Shown here one piece after another: positions 36,271 through 49,704 of a stretch of DNA of 64,000 nucleotides. Source of the DNA: Colius striatus (lineage: Eukaryota > Chordata > Aves > Coliiformes > Coliidae); contig NC_084767.1 in assembly GCF_028858725.1 (NCBI RefSeq), forward strand, positions 2,655,501 through 2,719,500, written 5' to 3'. A program made the translations under genes and the position numbers. How positions within the stretch are numbered: position 1 is the first letter of the stretch; each line of letters begins with the position of its first letter. The notes beneath the pieces are model-generated. The model was given only the letters and a program-made list of their open reading frames with translations, was not told where the DNA came from and made no database searches.

Positions 36271-39200
36271 CAGCAGCTCCTGAGGAGCCCCTATCAGCCT
36301 CCACCTTGCCATGATGATGCTCCTGTCCCTGGTTGAAGGAGCTTCCACCATCCTGGGCATCCTTGCCACGGGAGATGGGAGGTGCCGTGGGGAGAGGCTG
36401 CGCTTTGGCACGGCATGGAGTGGATCCCTGTGGATGCACCACCCTGACCTCTTTCCCCTCAGCTGGGCTGTTTGTTTGTTGTTTGAAGAAGATGCTGCAA
36501 TATTTTTGCACTGTACATCATCTCTCACAAGGCATGTGCAAGGGAGGGTGGAGGAGAAGCAGCAGCTGAGGGTAGGTGCTGCACATCCCCGTGCCCAGCA
36601 GGGTGTGGGGCAGGGGGACGAGGTGCCCGAGCATTGCTTGGCTTCCAGAGCCAGAGCGATCCTTCTGTGATGAGCAGTGTGGAGAATCCCCTGCTGTGAA
36701 TGTGCAAGTGCATCTCTTCACCTCTCCTGCTGCCAGGGAAGTTGTTAGATGATTTTTGCCGCTGTTTTTTTTCCAGATGAAAGGAGGTGAAAATCACCTC
36801 CATTAGCCAGCAGAGGCAGGGAGGAGGATCTACCCAGAGAGCGCTTCAGGGCTGACTCTGCAAGATCCCTGGGCTTGAGGTGGCAGTTTGGGGGCGGTGT
36901 GAGATGCTGCTGTGCCACCCCCATGCAGGGATTCCATAGGGCCACTCTGCACCAGCCGCCCCCAAACTCCTACAGCATCAGCCCTGATGCTGCTGTGCTC
37001 TGTGCAGGATCAGCCAGCAGCAGGGCTGGGGGAAACACAGCTGGTGACATCCCTGGGACAGATCCCCTGCGCTCCTCTGCTTGCTGACCCACCAGCATAG
37101 CGAGTCCCCCGGTACCAGCTGCCTGCAAAATAAAGCCACTGCTGCAGACACCCCCCAGATAATCCTCCAGGAGTGGGTCTGGCAGCTCTGCCCCCACACA
37201 GCAGATGCCACCATGGCCACCACTAAACAGGGAATGACCTCCAGAGTCAGGATGCCACTGCCCTGACACCCTGCACCACGGGCCAGACTCCTTGGGTACT
37301 GTTTTCCTGCACGTTTAACTCTCTGCTGTGACTTTCAGGAAGGGACAGTGAGGTCCCCAGAGGCCACAGGATGGGGCTGAGCTCATCCTGCTGCCCTTCG
37401 TGCTTTGAAATTGCCTTCCAAGGAGCTGCTTAGCATTCGGAGCAGGCGCCTGTGCTGTTTCAGGGCAAAAACCCTCGTTTGCCTTCAAAAATACATCGAT
37501 CTTCTGCAGCCTGCCATGAAGGGCAGTGCCTGCCCTCCAAAACGGGACAGCAGGCATGTGGGGGCCTGCCTTGGCTTTCACAAATGCCAATGGGACAAAG
37601 AGACCCTGAGCCATGCTCCATCCCACAGCAGCACCCCACTGTCACCCTGGAGCCCCTCACCCATCAGTGCCAGGCTCTGCAAGCCCCTGGGTTCAAAGGG
37701 AAAGATATCAAAGCCCTGATTACTTTGATTTCCCTTTGCTCTTTTTTTTTTCCCCTCATCCCCTGGAGAAGTTCAGCTCCCAGGTGCTGCCTGCACAAGA
37801 TCAGAAATGAACCCCCCCTAGAACTGCTGCTGCCCCTAGAAAATTCCTGGCAGGAGTCCAGGCAGCTGAGGTGATGCCAGTCACTCACTGCCCCACATTT
37901 GGCTACTGGTAGGACTGTGGGCAGGCTCCACCCTGGCTGCCCCCATCACCTTCTCACCAAGAGTCAGCACCTTTTCCTCCAAGGTTTGGTGCCACACGAG
38001 TATTATAAACCCACCTGTCTAATGGCAATGGCTGATTTATCTGCCTTTCCTCTCCTGATTAGGGCCTGGCTGTGGGCTTGCCAGGCAGAGGAGGTAATAC
38101 TTAAATAGCTTCTTTTCTTATACTTCACATGGGGATTATTATGGCTGTCTTGAGTCTCCCCCCCACCGCTGCTGCCAGCAGGAGAAAAATCCCCACAGTG
38201 GCACCGCCAGCAGCAGTGCCATCAGGCAGGATGGAACGGTGTCCCCTGGCACTGCAGCCTGGCCCCTGGCACCACAGGCTTCCCTCTCCTTCCCGTGCAC
38301 AGCAGGTACATCTTCCCAGGCCTTGCAGTGGCACAGGCAGAGCCGTGGAGCTGAGTATCTCCTCCAGCATTTCATGCACCAGCGCAGCCGGTGCTATGAA
38401 GGGTGAAACCTGGCACTGCAGGGAGGAAACCTCCTGCACGCCACAAGCCCGGGGGGACCTTTGCTCCAAAGTATTTGCTTTCCACTAATTGCAGCTACCC
38501 CGGCGCCCGTGCAGGGACTGGTGTCAGCCCTCCCTGAGCTCTCGGCAGAGACACCAGCTGCCCAGTGCCCTGTTGCAAAGCTGCAGGCAGCAGTACACAC
38601 TACCACCCTTGGAGATTACAGTCCTGTGAATGCAAAGGAGAAGTGGGCCCCGCTCCAGCCCACCTGTGGCTGGCTCCTCCTGGGAAGTGACTGGGCCAGT
38701 GGCTCCAATTAGCAGTGTGAAGGCTGGGGAGAAAAACAGCTATTGATCGTCCCTGCAAGTTCAGCAGTGAGGCACGCACAGCCCCTGGCTGCGATCAATG
38801 GTGCCAGGGAGGCTTTTGCTGTTGCACTTGCTGTGGTTTGTGTGTCTGTCTGGGGATCCAGGAGGAAGCCTAAGCCACGCCACCATCCAGCACGGCTCCT
38901 GCACGAGCACATCCTCCATGGTGCATCCTCTGACAGGCTCTCCAGGCTGGTGCTTCCATCCGTAGGAGGCAGGAGAGTGGGGTTTCTCACTCATGCATGG
39001 CAGGGGCAAGCAAGCAAAGGAGCCATCCCATGACCAGCCTCTCCATCCCCTCAGCTCTCACAGCCCCAGGGCTCCTCTGCCAACGAACAGGGTGGCAGGC
39101 AAAGCTTTCTGAATGTCAGAGCTCCTTTCCTAGCCAGGGGTGCCCCATGCACACAGGATCACGCTCCTGGTCCACTCCCCATCCCTGGTGCCAGCTGCCC

Positions 39201-39375
39201 TGATGCTCCACGGGACACTCCGACTTGGTGCAATGGGAGAAACACGGTGAAAAAAACGAGATTTCTGTCTCTCCAGAGAAGGATGCAGGCAGCAAAGGCA
39301 GAACTACACTTCCCACAGTGCTTCTGGTCCTGCCTGCCGCTGGGGGAGAGGCTGAGAGACCCAGCCGCTAGCTCC
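36271..39375. other. Non-genic sequence
   Basis: No exon or named repeat. Short homopolymer runs lie near 36767 and 37742. A small AT-rich patch at about 38095-38145 may be regulatory. Nothing here resembles a protein family. Confidence 0.5.
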
Positions 39376-39550
39376 TCCCTGCTCCTAAATTATTCTCATT
39401 ATTTATTTGTGGTTTTTTCTGCACTTAACTGTCTGCCTCGTCCACTTAATTGGGGGATTATTGCCACAACCTACCCGTCCGCCAGAGCCCGAGTCATTAC
39501 TGGGGCTTATTTATTAGCAACGAGGCAGCAGAAACGTATCCTGCAGCTCC
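39376..39550. promoter_or_regulatory. AT-rich candidate enhancer
   Basis: A striking block with TAAATTATTCTCATTATTTA, CACTTAATTGGGGGATTATT and GGCTTATTTATTAGCAACG. It has the highest density of TAAT/TTAATTG cores seen in the window and sits 2 kb upstream of a CpG island. Of the AT-rich islands this is one of the best candidates for deep conservation. Confidence 0.33.
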
Positions 39551-41399
39551 CCCCTCCTCCGGCATAGGCAGCTGGAGGCGATGGAGGAAAGCGAGTGGGA
39601 GCCAGGACGGCGGGCACGGCCGCGATTCGGCCGGAGCTGGGTCAAAACCAGCCTCTGCCAGGCATGGAGGCATCAAGGAAGCCTCCTGCAGCATCTGACA
39701 TCATCCCGGGACACGGCTGCTCTTGGCAAAGAAGGAGCAGCAAGAGCCTGGCTGCTCCGTAAGAGTGCTCCTGGAGCTTGGGAAAGGTCAGTCAGACAGC
39801 ACTGCCCTTCTGCTCACAGCTGGGGACCTGTCTCAGCACAGTGACAGCCACATGGCAAGGCAATGCCGGGAGCTCAGAGAGGCTCACCAGGGGCAAGCAA
39901 AGGGGCTGCTGCCCTCTCTCCCCCAAGCCCAGGAGGAGCCAGCACTGCCCTGCAGCCCATCTCCAAATCATAGCTTCCCATTTCCAGGTGGGAGAATCCG
40001 GGGAAAATGTGGGACAGCGGGAGGGAGTCTGCATATTGAGCGTTTTGATAAATAAAAGATGTGGAGGAGGCAATCAGAGCTGCCCACTTGGCTGCAGGCA
40101 GCTGCGGCGGCTGCACGGGGGGAATTCACGAGCGCTGCCACCCCGCCGTCAGGCCGCCAGCCCCGGCGCTGCTCCTTCTCTCACGTCCAAGTTCTGCTGC
40201 CTCAGCACCGAGGGGGATTGATTTATTCATCAGCCTCTTCATCCATCCATCCATCCCACAGCAGCCCTGCAAGCAGGAGTGGTGCAGTGAGCTGCTGTGC
40301 CATGTGAGGAGCAGCACGGCAGGGAGCAGGCAGGGCTGATCCCCGAGGGCCGGTCCACCCGACACACATCCCACCTGCCATGAGGCTCTCCGAGGTGGGA
40401 AACGTGAGCAGCTGCTGAGCCCTCCTCAGGCACTAGCCACAGCCACCCTGTACTCCCTTTTCAGGAATGGGGAGGCAGGACCCCATTTTTCTGAGGGTTA
40501 TCAGAGATCCCCATGGCCAAACCGATGGCCAAGACAAGTTGCAACACAAGGATCCAACCCCAGCAAGCGCTGACCCCAGAGCAACCCCAGGGCTTGGTGG
40601 GAGCTGTTCTGCACACCCACAAAGCCAAAGCAAACCCAAAGTAAGGAGTGTTTTGCCTGCCTTCCAGGGAGGCAAGGGCAGCAGCCTGTGGGGAGAGGCT
40701 GGGCTGGGGAAGGATCAGTCACAGCCCCTCAAGCCAGCGAGGGTCTCAAGAGTCCTTTTGGCTAAGCTCTGCACCAAGGGCTGGGCCCTGAACCAGAGTT
40801 CTGGCTCCTTAAAACTGCTGGGGGCAAGGACTTGCTTGTTGTCCCACTCTCTCCCATGCCAGCCTGCCCACATCCTCATCCCAGGGCCCTGCTGGCCCCC
40901 AGTGGAGCCCCCACCTCCAGCCACTCTGCCCACTCTGCTCCCCGTGTCTGTCAGCCCTGTGGACCCCAGAGGGCTCCCAACTCTTCATCCTTGGGACACC
41001 CTGCAAAAGAGGCTGGGAAAGGGCTCCTAGAGGTGCCCTGTCAGAGACCCCTCCTCTGGAGGGGACGGCTGGCAGTGCCATGGGAGGGGGATCGCTGACT
41101 GAGGGAGTGAAGTGCTGGGCCATGGTGGGGAAGATGAATATTGGAGGGAACTGCTGGATGGGGGGATTGGCAGGTAGAGGATCAGGAGGGACGGCCAGGT
41201 ACTGGGGGGAAGTGCTGGGTACTGGGGTGGAAGGCACAGCAGGTACCGGAGGGTGGCTGTGCTGAGAACTGGAGGTGCAACTCCTGGGGCCAAGGAGCAC
41301 AGCCAGGGACTGGGAGGGATGCCTGCCTACTGGGTGGATGAATAGGTAGCAAGGGGACAACTGCGGGGTACCCGGGGGGGGAGGTAGGAACCGGGGGAG
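39551..41399. other. Non-genic sequence upstream of a CpG island
   Basis: No recognisable exon. A diffuse G-rich low-complexity region with repeated GGTACTGGGG/GAACTG-type phrases spans about 41100-41300. Confidence 0.5.
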
Positions 41400-41950
41400 C
41401 AATTAGCGGGACCCGGGGAGCCGTGCCGGGCAGCGGGGACAATGGCCGAGTAGCGGAGGGGACTCGCCGGCTGCGGGGACGGCGGGCAGAGCCGCGGCTG
41501 CCGCCGGGGGCGCGGGGCGGGCCGGGGGCGGGCACGGAGCCGGCCCCGCCCGGGAGGCCGTGCGGCGGAGGGGGAGCCAGCACCGGGCCCCCCCGTGCCG
41601 CTACGGCTCCCGCCTCCCTTCCGGCGGCGGCTCGTTCCCTGCGCCGGGGGCGGACGGGGCGGACCGGAGCCGCGCCGAGCACGGGCAGGTGGGTGCGGGG
41701 CCGGGCCGGGCCGGGGGCGGGGGCGGGTCCGCCGTGCCGCAGAGCCCGGGGGGGGGGGGGGGGGGGCGGGCACGAACGGGAACGGAGACCGGCCCGCCGA
41801 GCCTCCCGGGGCCGCCGGCTTATGTAACGGGGCGGCGGCCGCGGGGATGCGGGATGGATGCGGCACGCGGGGTGGGATGCGGGAAAGGATGCGGAGCGGG
41901 ATGCAGGATGCGCGTGCCAGCTGCAGGGCTTGAGCGGCGCGGCCCCTCCG
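41400..41950 (+). promoter_or_regulatory. CpG island with candidate CPLX2 first exon
   Basis: Very CpG-dense DNA ending in a consensus donor CAG|GTGGGT (exon end 41688). The layout suggests a plus-strand non-coding first exon, which would fit CPLX2, whose mammalian orthologue has distant 5' untranslated exons. Several G4-capable G runs lie just after the donor, including 19 consecutive G at 41748-41766. A 367-codon minus-strand frame across it is a CpG-island artefact. No transcript evidence is available from sequence alone. Confidence 0.45.
41748..41766 (+). repeat. Homopolymer G run (19 G)
   Basis: Nineteen consecutive G, preceded by further GGG groups from about 41700. This makes a strong G-quadruplex candidate immediately downstream of a putative first-exon donor. 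It is also a place where assembly length errors are likely. Confidence 0.9.
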
Positions 41951-44900
41951 CACGGCAGGGGAGCAAGGGGGAACGGGACCCCGATGTGAAGGGGATGACA
42001 GGAGAGAAGGGCTGTCACCCCCGAACCGTGCTTTGTATCCCCCTCTCCAGCCCCTCCATGGCTGGCCATCCCCTGCGTGGGGGCTCTGCAGAGCGGGGCT
42101 GTGGGCAGCGAGAGGAGGTGACCTGCTCCCCTCACCACCCTCTGCCTGCACCCAGGGAGGCTCCACACAGCCCCTTTTGCTGTGGGAAGCTCCTGGTACC
42201 CACTGGCCTCTTCCCACACCTCCCCATCACCAGCTCCCTCCTCCGTCCTGCTCTCCGTGCCTAAGTCCAACCGCTCCTGGAGCACCCCAGCTGCACAGTC
42301 CCCCAGCCTCCAACCCCTCTCCCCACTGCACCATCCCCGTGGGCCACGCTCCAGCCGCTCTCCCTGCTGTTCCCCCCAGCGCTATGGCTGCTGCACGCAG
42401 GGCAGGGCAGGCAGGTGGCTGCCGTGAGCTGGGCCTGGCAGCACGGGGTGGCACTGCCGCCCGCGTGGCACGAGCATGACCGGGCAGCCGCTGCCTGAGG
42501 CAGGCAATGCGGTGAGTCAGAGCAGCAGAGCAGGGCTGGCACCTCGCTCAGGACAGGGCTGATGGCTCAGAGCTTCTCTGTGCAGCCAGCTGGGCTCTGC
42601 GGGCAGTTGGTGAAGGAGCCAGAGTGGTTCGAGTGGAGCCGAGGTGCTGGATTTGGCAAATAGAGGGTGAGGAAGGGTGGGTCGGGCTCAGGGTGCAGAG
42701 AGGTGTTCTCCCTGCCAAAACTTCCCTCATGCCCTCAAGGCCACTGGACCCTGAGGGCTGTCAGGACAGGCTCCATCATGGCTGGGGAGCTCTGCCCCGG
42801 CTGGCAGCACTGCTCTGAGTGCCCAGCCCTCACTCTCCCTGTCCCAGGGAAGCTGGAGACAGCTCAGCTGAGACAAGCCGGCACAGAAACATGTCTCAAA
42901 GTGTCTCTTGGCTATGGGCTGAGTGTGTGTTTCTTTGATTGCTTCGCGTGGTAACATTAGTATTGAAATGACCTCAACCAGACAGAGCTATTAACACCTC
43001 CAGGCGCTGGAGGATGATTGCGGTTCACACCTTGGCTCTTCCTCGGGTTTCTGCAGAGGCTCTGCCAGGCACAGCCCGCCAGGCCCCGTTGTTGGGAGCT
43101 GAGGGGAGCTGCATTGAGCTGCCCAGCACGATTTGAGCGCCGGATCTGAGAGGTCCCGGTGGAGGTCTGGTACTGCAGAGAAGCTCTCTGGGGAAGAGAC
43201 GGTGACCAGTCAGCTCTGTTCCCACCACCAACGTGCCTCCATGGCCCAGAGCTTGGTGGGTCGCCGGTCTGGTGGGTGGGCACGGTCGCTGCAGCCTGGG
43301 CTGCTGCATTTCCCACCGGCACCAAGCCCTTGGGCGCCACACGCTGCCCAAACAGCCGGGGCCGGGCCCCCCAGACCTTCCCTTCTGCTCTCACGCACTG
43401 CCTCCGCGTGTTCCTGGCCAGACCTCCCCATTTGTTCTTACGCCAGCATCCTCCTCGAGTTTAAACCATCCTTCTCCCTCCCCGGTGTTTACTCGCCGGG
43501 TGTATTTATAGAGAGCAATCAGGCCTGCTCAGCCAGGGTAAACAAGCTGCGCTCCTGCGGGCTGCTCTCGCGTGAGCCTTCTCTGCTCACTCCTCCCTGG
43601 AGCTTTCCCCTCTGCCCCTCCCGGCCCCACAGAGCGTTCCTGCCCACAGACACCCAGACCATCCACCTCTCCCAGCTAAGGGCTCTCCGGGCTGTGCCTC
43701 CAGTGTCTCACCATGAGCCGCTGTCACCTTTTCTGTGCCGTTCTGCGCCACAGGTGCCTGCTCCTCCTGTGAGCAGCCAGGCCAGCAGGTCCATCCCTCC
43801 CTTGCTGGTGCCACCAGCTCCTCTTGTAACACCCACCAGAGATTCAGAAACGTCGCTCGTGTCAGCCAAATCCCAGAGGCCCCGTGGTGGTGTGACCCAG
43901 ACCTGCCCCAGCCCAGGGCATGATGAAGTCAGCAAGAGGCGAGTGGATTTTTTCAAGGCTGAGGATCTGCTATTTGAAGGCAGAGCAGGTTGGCTGAGGT
44001 ACAGGATCCCAGCTGGGAAATGCCTCCGGGGTCTGCCCGGTGCAGCACGAGCCCAGCGCAGCTCTGCGTGACAGCCAGGACAGCGCTCAGGCCAGTTTGG
44101 TGATATTTCTCCAAGCAGGGTGGCTCTGAGCCTTCCTTCTCACCTCGGTGCTCAGACACAAAGCTGATGCTGGTCCCGAGGCAGGTCACAGAACGTCTGC
44201 CTTAGGCAGGAGAAGGGCTTTGAGATGTGGCACAGAGCTTCCCAGCCCGCACACTCCGCTACTTCCCTTCCTCAGCCCACCCTCCTCTGCAGAGATTTGG
44301 ACAAGCTCGGCTATAAAAGCAAAATGCTGAGAGCTGGAGGTGCCAAAGCAGAGTTGCTGTGGGCTCTCTCATGGTCTCATCTTGAGCATTACAATTTTCT
44401 CTGGAAGCTGTGTGTCCTGTGTCCAGACCTCAGCTGGATGAAAGCATCCCTGCCAGAGCCTGGGGGCACCGCAGTCTCGGGAGCTGGGGGTGTCCTGGCA
44501 CTGCCACCCTGCTCTGCCCTTCCCTCTCCTCTGCTTTTGCCTGCACTTGGTGTCTGGTTGCCTGGACAGACAGACAGACTGAGCTAGTGCAGCTGTCCAG
44601 GTGAGATGCATCTCGGTGCTAGTGGCAGGTTCTGCCCATTGTAAAGGCAGGGAAAAAAAAAAACACCACATCCATCTGGCCCAGAAAAACATACCCTGCA
44701 GGGATGGGAGCAGCTGCATCCTCTCGGGTAGCTGGGCAGGGGGTCTCTGCTCTTCCACCCTCTGGGGTTTCAGCAAACAACAGCTGATGTGCACCCCAGG
44801 CCACGGCCTGCAAAGCAGAGGACAGATCCTGTCCCAGCCCAGCACATCTCCGTGGCACTGAGCTGTCTGGAAGCCAGCCACCCCCAGGCACACATCCCTG

Positions 44901-46079
44901 CAGCACTCTGCAGCCTGTTTTACCCTGTTCCTAAACCTTCCCACGTCCCAAAGGAGGCAGCGGTTGTCCCCAGCAAAGGTCACCTTCACACTGCTGCTGA
45001 GCCCTTTCCAGGCTGAGCTCTCGGTGCTGCATTTCCCAGGGAAGCAGTTGCTGTTCCGAAGTCTCCTCAGGGGTCCCACTAGGAACTTTCTGCCCTTCTC
45101 CCCACAGCCCCTGGAGCTTGGGGGTCCCTGGGATGATTCTACACCCTCCCCAAACCCGGTGCTGTGCCGGGGAGTGGTGCTGTCTCCTGCCCCCAGGGTT
45201 GGGAGAGGCATCCCTGGGCTGTAATGCTTTTAAAAATGCAGGCTCTATCCATCCCACCCCTGCTCCTCCGGAGTCACTGTTTGCCTGCGTTTCCCCCAGC
45301 TCCTCTGGGTCATTTATTTATCTCCAGTTTGCCACAGCCTCCCTCCTTCCCCAGGGTAGAGGAAGTCAGGATGAATTTGTAACTTCCCCAGGAACCCGCT
45401 CCTCGAGTTGCAGAGCACAAATCACACTTGTGGCACCCGTTGCAGCGGCAGCAGCTGCACCACAGGGGCAGACTCCTCCCCGAAACTGCCAGCGTGGTAC
45501 CCAGCACCCTGCCCCCTAGGTCTCAGCACAGCCCGTGCCCGGGCCGGCATCCCCCAGGAGCACCCCTTGCATCTCCCTGAGCGTCACAGGGCGACCTCAA
45601 GGACATTCAGGGAAGGAGCGAGACTCCCAGCAGCAGTTTGCTGAGGTCTGGCAGAAGCGAGGAGCCCAGAGCAGGGCCAGGCTTTCTCAAATTGCAAGCA
45701 AGGGCTTCTGTTTGGCGGCTGGGTTTAACTCACCATTATGTTCTCCAAAGAAGAGATTCATCATCTGCAAGCTGAGGAAGGCAGAGTTAATGTGAAATTT
45801 TAAAACCCTCAAAGAGTTGAGAGCCCTCTAAATGTTTAATGAAGGCATCCAAACTGCGGGGTGTCTGCAGAGACAGCCAGGAGCCCGCTGCCAGCAGCGG
45901 AGGTGGTGTCCCTGATCCAGGAGAGGACCAAAGACCCTCACAGGCTGCCACCACCTCCGGCCTCTCTCTGCACACCCCGCTGGGCTCCCACCTGTGTGGA
46001 GATGGTGGCTCTCGGCAGCAGGTTGCTCCCATCCTCGGAGGTTGGGACGCAGGGGAGCGCACAGACGGACCCCGTGTGT
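41951..46079. other. Probable CPLX2 5' intron, no exon seen
   Basis: No coding exon or named repeat. Contains ordinary GC-rich sequence, a CGGGTGTATTTATAGAG motif near 43500 resembling an MEF2 site, and a poly-A patch at about 44653-44663. The 312-codon plus-strand frame at 43133-44071 has no recognisable domain. Confidence 0.45.
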
Positions 46080-46430
46080 CCCCCAGGTCGGGGCAGAGGG
46101 CAGCGAGCAGCGGTGTGTCCCATCATCCGTCACCCAGCGAGCGACTCCTCTTTGCCCGCCCGCTCTGGTGCTGGGCCCCGCTGCGGAGCTGACCCTCTGG
46201 CCGCCGGTGTCTCCCGCAGGCCCCGCTCTCCCTGCGATGCTCAGCCGCCCCGGCACGGCCCTCGTCCCGCTGCGTTAGGTGCCGAAGCCCGCGGACGCCT
46301 GGCGCTGCGCACACCAAGGTAGGCAGCGCGGCGCGGGCTCTGCGCCCCGCGGCTCCCGGGCGGCCATCGCCTCTGCGCTCCGCTGCAGCCGCGGCACGGG
46401 CCGGCCAGTGCGGGGGCATCACCTCGGGCT
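46080..46430 (+). promoter_or_regulatory. CpG island with candidate first exon
   Basis: A compact CpG-dense patch containing a consensus donor AAG|GTAGGC (exon end 46318). As with the islands at 41.6 and 52.8 kb, this could be an alternative non-coding start of CPLX2. Direction is inferred only from the donor. Confidence 0.4.
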
Positions 46431-49400
46431 GCCTCAGCACGGCCCGTCAGGTCCCTCGTGGGCATCCCGGTGAGACCCCAGTGCAGGGCAGGAGGCATCC
46501 AGACCAGCTCGGGACCAGGCTGAGGCCATGGGAGCGTGGGAACAGCTTGGGCTCTGGGGCGGGTGCTGGGCATGTCCTGCCTGGGGACCGGGGCAGGTGA
46601 TGGTGACTGTGGAGCTGGCACAGGGCCAGGGGATGCTTTTTTCTTTCTTTCTTGCCTTTGAAAGCCCCCAGATGGGAAAGGTACGAGCCAAACCCCACTG
46701 CAAGCAGCCAAGAATGAATTTTCTGGCCAGAGCCCCAGCAGCTCTTGGAGCGGCGCCGTGCCCGTCCGGCGTCATGCCGCAGCGCAAACCCTGAGCGCAG
46801 GCAGGCTGGGGGAGGTCTGAGCCAGGGGGTGGGCAGCAAGCCCCCACCCATCCCAGCTGCCCCTCCGCTGCAGGGATCTCACCCCTCCCAGCCCCACAAG
46901 CCAGCGCAGCACAGGCTCATCCCACTCCTGCCAAGCTGCAGCTTGGCTGGAGCCCACACACCCAGATGTCCCCCCCACGCGGCCACAGAGCCCCCCACCA
47001 CACAGCCATCTGCTGCCGTCGCAGGACAGGGTGTCCCCGGCGCTGTGGCCCTCAGGTGGCTCTGTTGCCTGGGGCACGGGGCATCTCTCAGCTCCCAAAC
47101 CTCCCCTCTCATGCAATGCGATGGGCCCTTCTTCCCCAGGAAGGCAGATGCTCTCCCAGAGTTGGGCTGGGAGTTTGGGTAGAGCAGGACCAGCCACAAC
47201 AGCATCCCCACTCCTCTCTTCCTCCCGTTCCCCAGCCTGAGCAGTGCAGGCAGGGAATAAAACACCTCAGGCTCTCAGTCCTCATCTTGGGAGCCCCCAA
47301 AGAGCTTGCAGGATCTCTGCAAAACCAACACCTGTATCAGGACAGAGCTGAACCCCAGGGCCTCATTTTTGAGGAGGGCAGACAGCCAGGGGCCGCCGCT
47401 GCTCTGCCATGACCTGGATGCCCAGTCTTGGGCTAATCACGCCCTTGTCCTTCATGCCTTTCCCCCGCCGGTGAAATGAGGGTGGGTATAACGCCACTGA
47501 GGCTTTTTGAGCGGGTGCCCAAATCCCATCCTGACACAGAGCCGAGAGGGAACTCTTGGGCATCCACTCCCCACACAGTCCCAGCCACCTCTGTCGTCAG
47601 CAGATGCACAGGCCCTGCATGTCCCTGCCAGGGTGGCAGCGATAGAAATCAGCGTGTGCCCAGGCTGGCTCTTTCCCCAGAGGCGATGGCTGAGGCGATG
47701 GGGAAGGGTTGGGAGACAGAGGGGGCACTTGGGGGGGGTTGCCTGCTCCCCCAGCAGTGCGGGGTGCGCTGCATGCAGCTCCACTCTGCACCAGCCCCTG
47801 CAGAGCTGTGCGGTGTGCGTGCCTGCCATAAATATTGATGGGGTGGACTCAGCCATTATACACAGCGATTGGGATGTAAATGCTGTAAGTACCTGCTGTG
47901 TGGGCAGCAGAAAGCAGTGCAGGTGATAGCACCGAGGATGAAGGCACAGTGGCTTTTTTACAGAGAGGTGGGATCCGTCCTGCCTGGAGTAGGGAGGTTG
48001 GAAGTGGGTGGGTGAGTAACCCCAGGAGTTATAAACCAGTGTGGGGAATGGGCCAGACCTGCAGTGAGCCTAAACCTTCCAGCTGAGACTGCAGCGAGCC
48101 ACCATGGCTCCCACAGCCCGCTCCCCACGCAGCCACACCAGGATAAACAGCGAGGGGCTGCAGTGCCTCTGTTTAACAATGCGTGGCACAGAGGCACCGG
48201 CCACATGCCGGGAGCCGCGGGGATGAGGAGTCACCACTGCAGCGCTCGTCTGGTGGGGTCCATCCTGGTGTCCCCCAGCACTCACAGGACCTGGGCACCT
48301 CAGGCTCTAGTGGCCCTGGGTGAGCGGAGCTCTCCGCCGCAGGGCACAGAGCAGTGGTGGCAAAGCCAAGGCACTCGGCTGCATGGCAGCTGACACCCCA
48401 GCTGCGCTGGATGCCTCTTAGCTGGAGCCTGGAGATGGGGCCCCGTCCCCTTTGGGTGCTGTCACTGGGAGATTCAGCCCCTCCATCACTCTTTCTCACA
48501 CAGACGTAGGCATGGATGGCTTGCTTTAGGAGCTCTGGAGGGCTGAGCAGCACTGGGAGCACCCCTCCCTCTCCAGCATCCTCCTGGGGCACTGCCATGC
48601 TGGGAGCAGCTGGAAGCCCTGGGCTCAGCCTCCTCCTCGCCCCACCTCTTCTCCAGCTGCAGCCGGGACCAGCCAGTGCAGATGGGGCCCTGCAGGCACT
48701 GGCTCACAGCAGTTCCCACAAATACCCCCACAGGGGACACACGCAGCACACTGCAGCCCCACTGACCAGCTGCAGCAGCAGCAGCAGCTCCCCGACACTC
48801 ACTCCCCAGCCCACGCTGCACCTGCTGGGCCGCCGCAGGCTGGGGGGCTGCAGAGGGGGCAGGGGGTGCTGCAGGAGCCCTGCAGATGGGTCTGAAATGC
48901 TGGTATCAATGCGGATGGACCCGTGATAGCGATGCAGGGGAGCAGGAAAAGCCACAGCATCAGCCCAGAGCCGCTCTGGCTGCAGGGGTGATTTTCTTTG
49001 CCCATGCAGAGCAGGGCACAGGGAGGGCAGCAGGTGGGAGCCTCCCCTGACCAGCCAGCAAAGCCCAGAGCCAGGGAGAGCCTCCAGAGCACGAGGCCAG
49101 CAGAAGTCATCCTGTGAGGGTAGCTCCAGAATGGATTTGACCTGTTTTCTCAGTTTCTCAGTGGTGAGCTCAGGGGGCTGTGCCACCCCCAGCACCACGG
49201 TGCTGCTCCCATGGTCAGGCAGAGCATCGCAGCAGAGCCAGGGTCACGCTGTGGCTGGAGCCCACTGAACACCAGCCAGCCTCAGGGCTCGTGGCACGCT
49301 CCCTCACCAGCCCCACAGTGAGAGCCACATTCACACCCTGTGCCTGGCACGAAGGAGGTTAATGGTGGGGTGGGTGCTGGGGGAGCACCCACGTGCAGCT

Positions 49401-49700
49401 GTGGCTTGCTGCAGGGGCAGAGCAGTGGCCGCGGCATCCCAGGGACTGGATGTGGGTAGCTCTGGGAGCCACATGCGTAACGGAATTACCCCGGGTCCCT
49501 TTTGCCTCGCCTGGTGTCACTGGCAGGAGGGACAGCAGGGGGGGCAGGGGCCGTCCCTGTGGTCTGTCAGCCTGATGCTGCTGCCTGTCCCTGTCCCCAT
49601 CCCTCCCTCCAGGTACCAGCCCCGGGGCTGCTGTTCCCAGGCTGCAGCTGCCGTCTGTTTTATGCTGCCTCTTCCCCTTCTCCCGGCTGCTGTTTTTGTT
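46431..49700. other. Probable CPLX2 5' intron, no exon seen
   Basis: No coding exon, RNA gene or named repeat. An AATAAA occurs at about 47255. A short (CAG)n run lies at about 48768-48788. One AT-rich core (47826-47890) is listed separately. Confidence 0.45.
47826..47890. promoter_or_regulatory. AT-rich candidate element
   Basis: Contains GCCATAAATATTGATGGGG and CAGCCATTATACACAGCG followed by GGGATGTAAATGCTG. It resembles a short conserved enhancer core. Composition only. Confidence 0.25.
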
Positions 49701-49704
49701 TTGT

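Noticed and set aside
41182-42285. 367-codon minus-strand frame
   Set aside because: It crosses a CpG island with a 19-G run, has an opposing frame of similar length and shows no recognisable protein features.
48768-48790. (CAG)n run as a polyglutamine or disease-type repeat
   Set aside because: It is short, not in a recognisable coding exon, and lies in a presumed intron.
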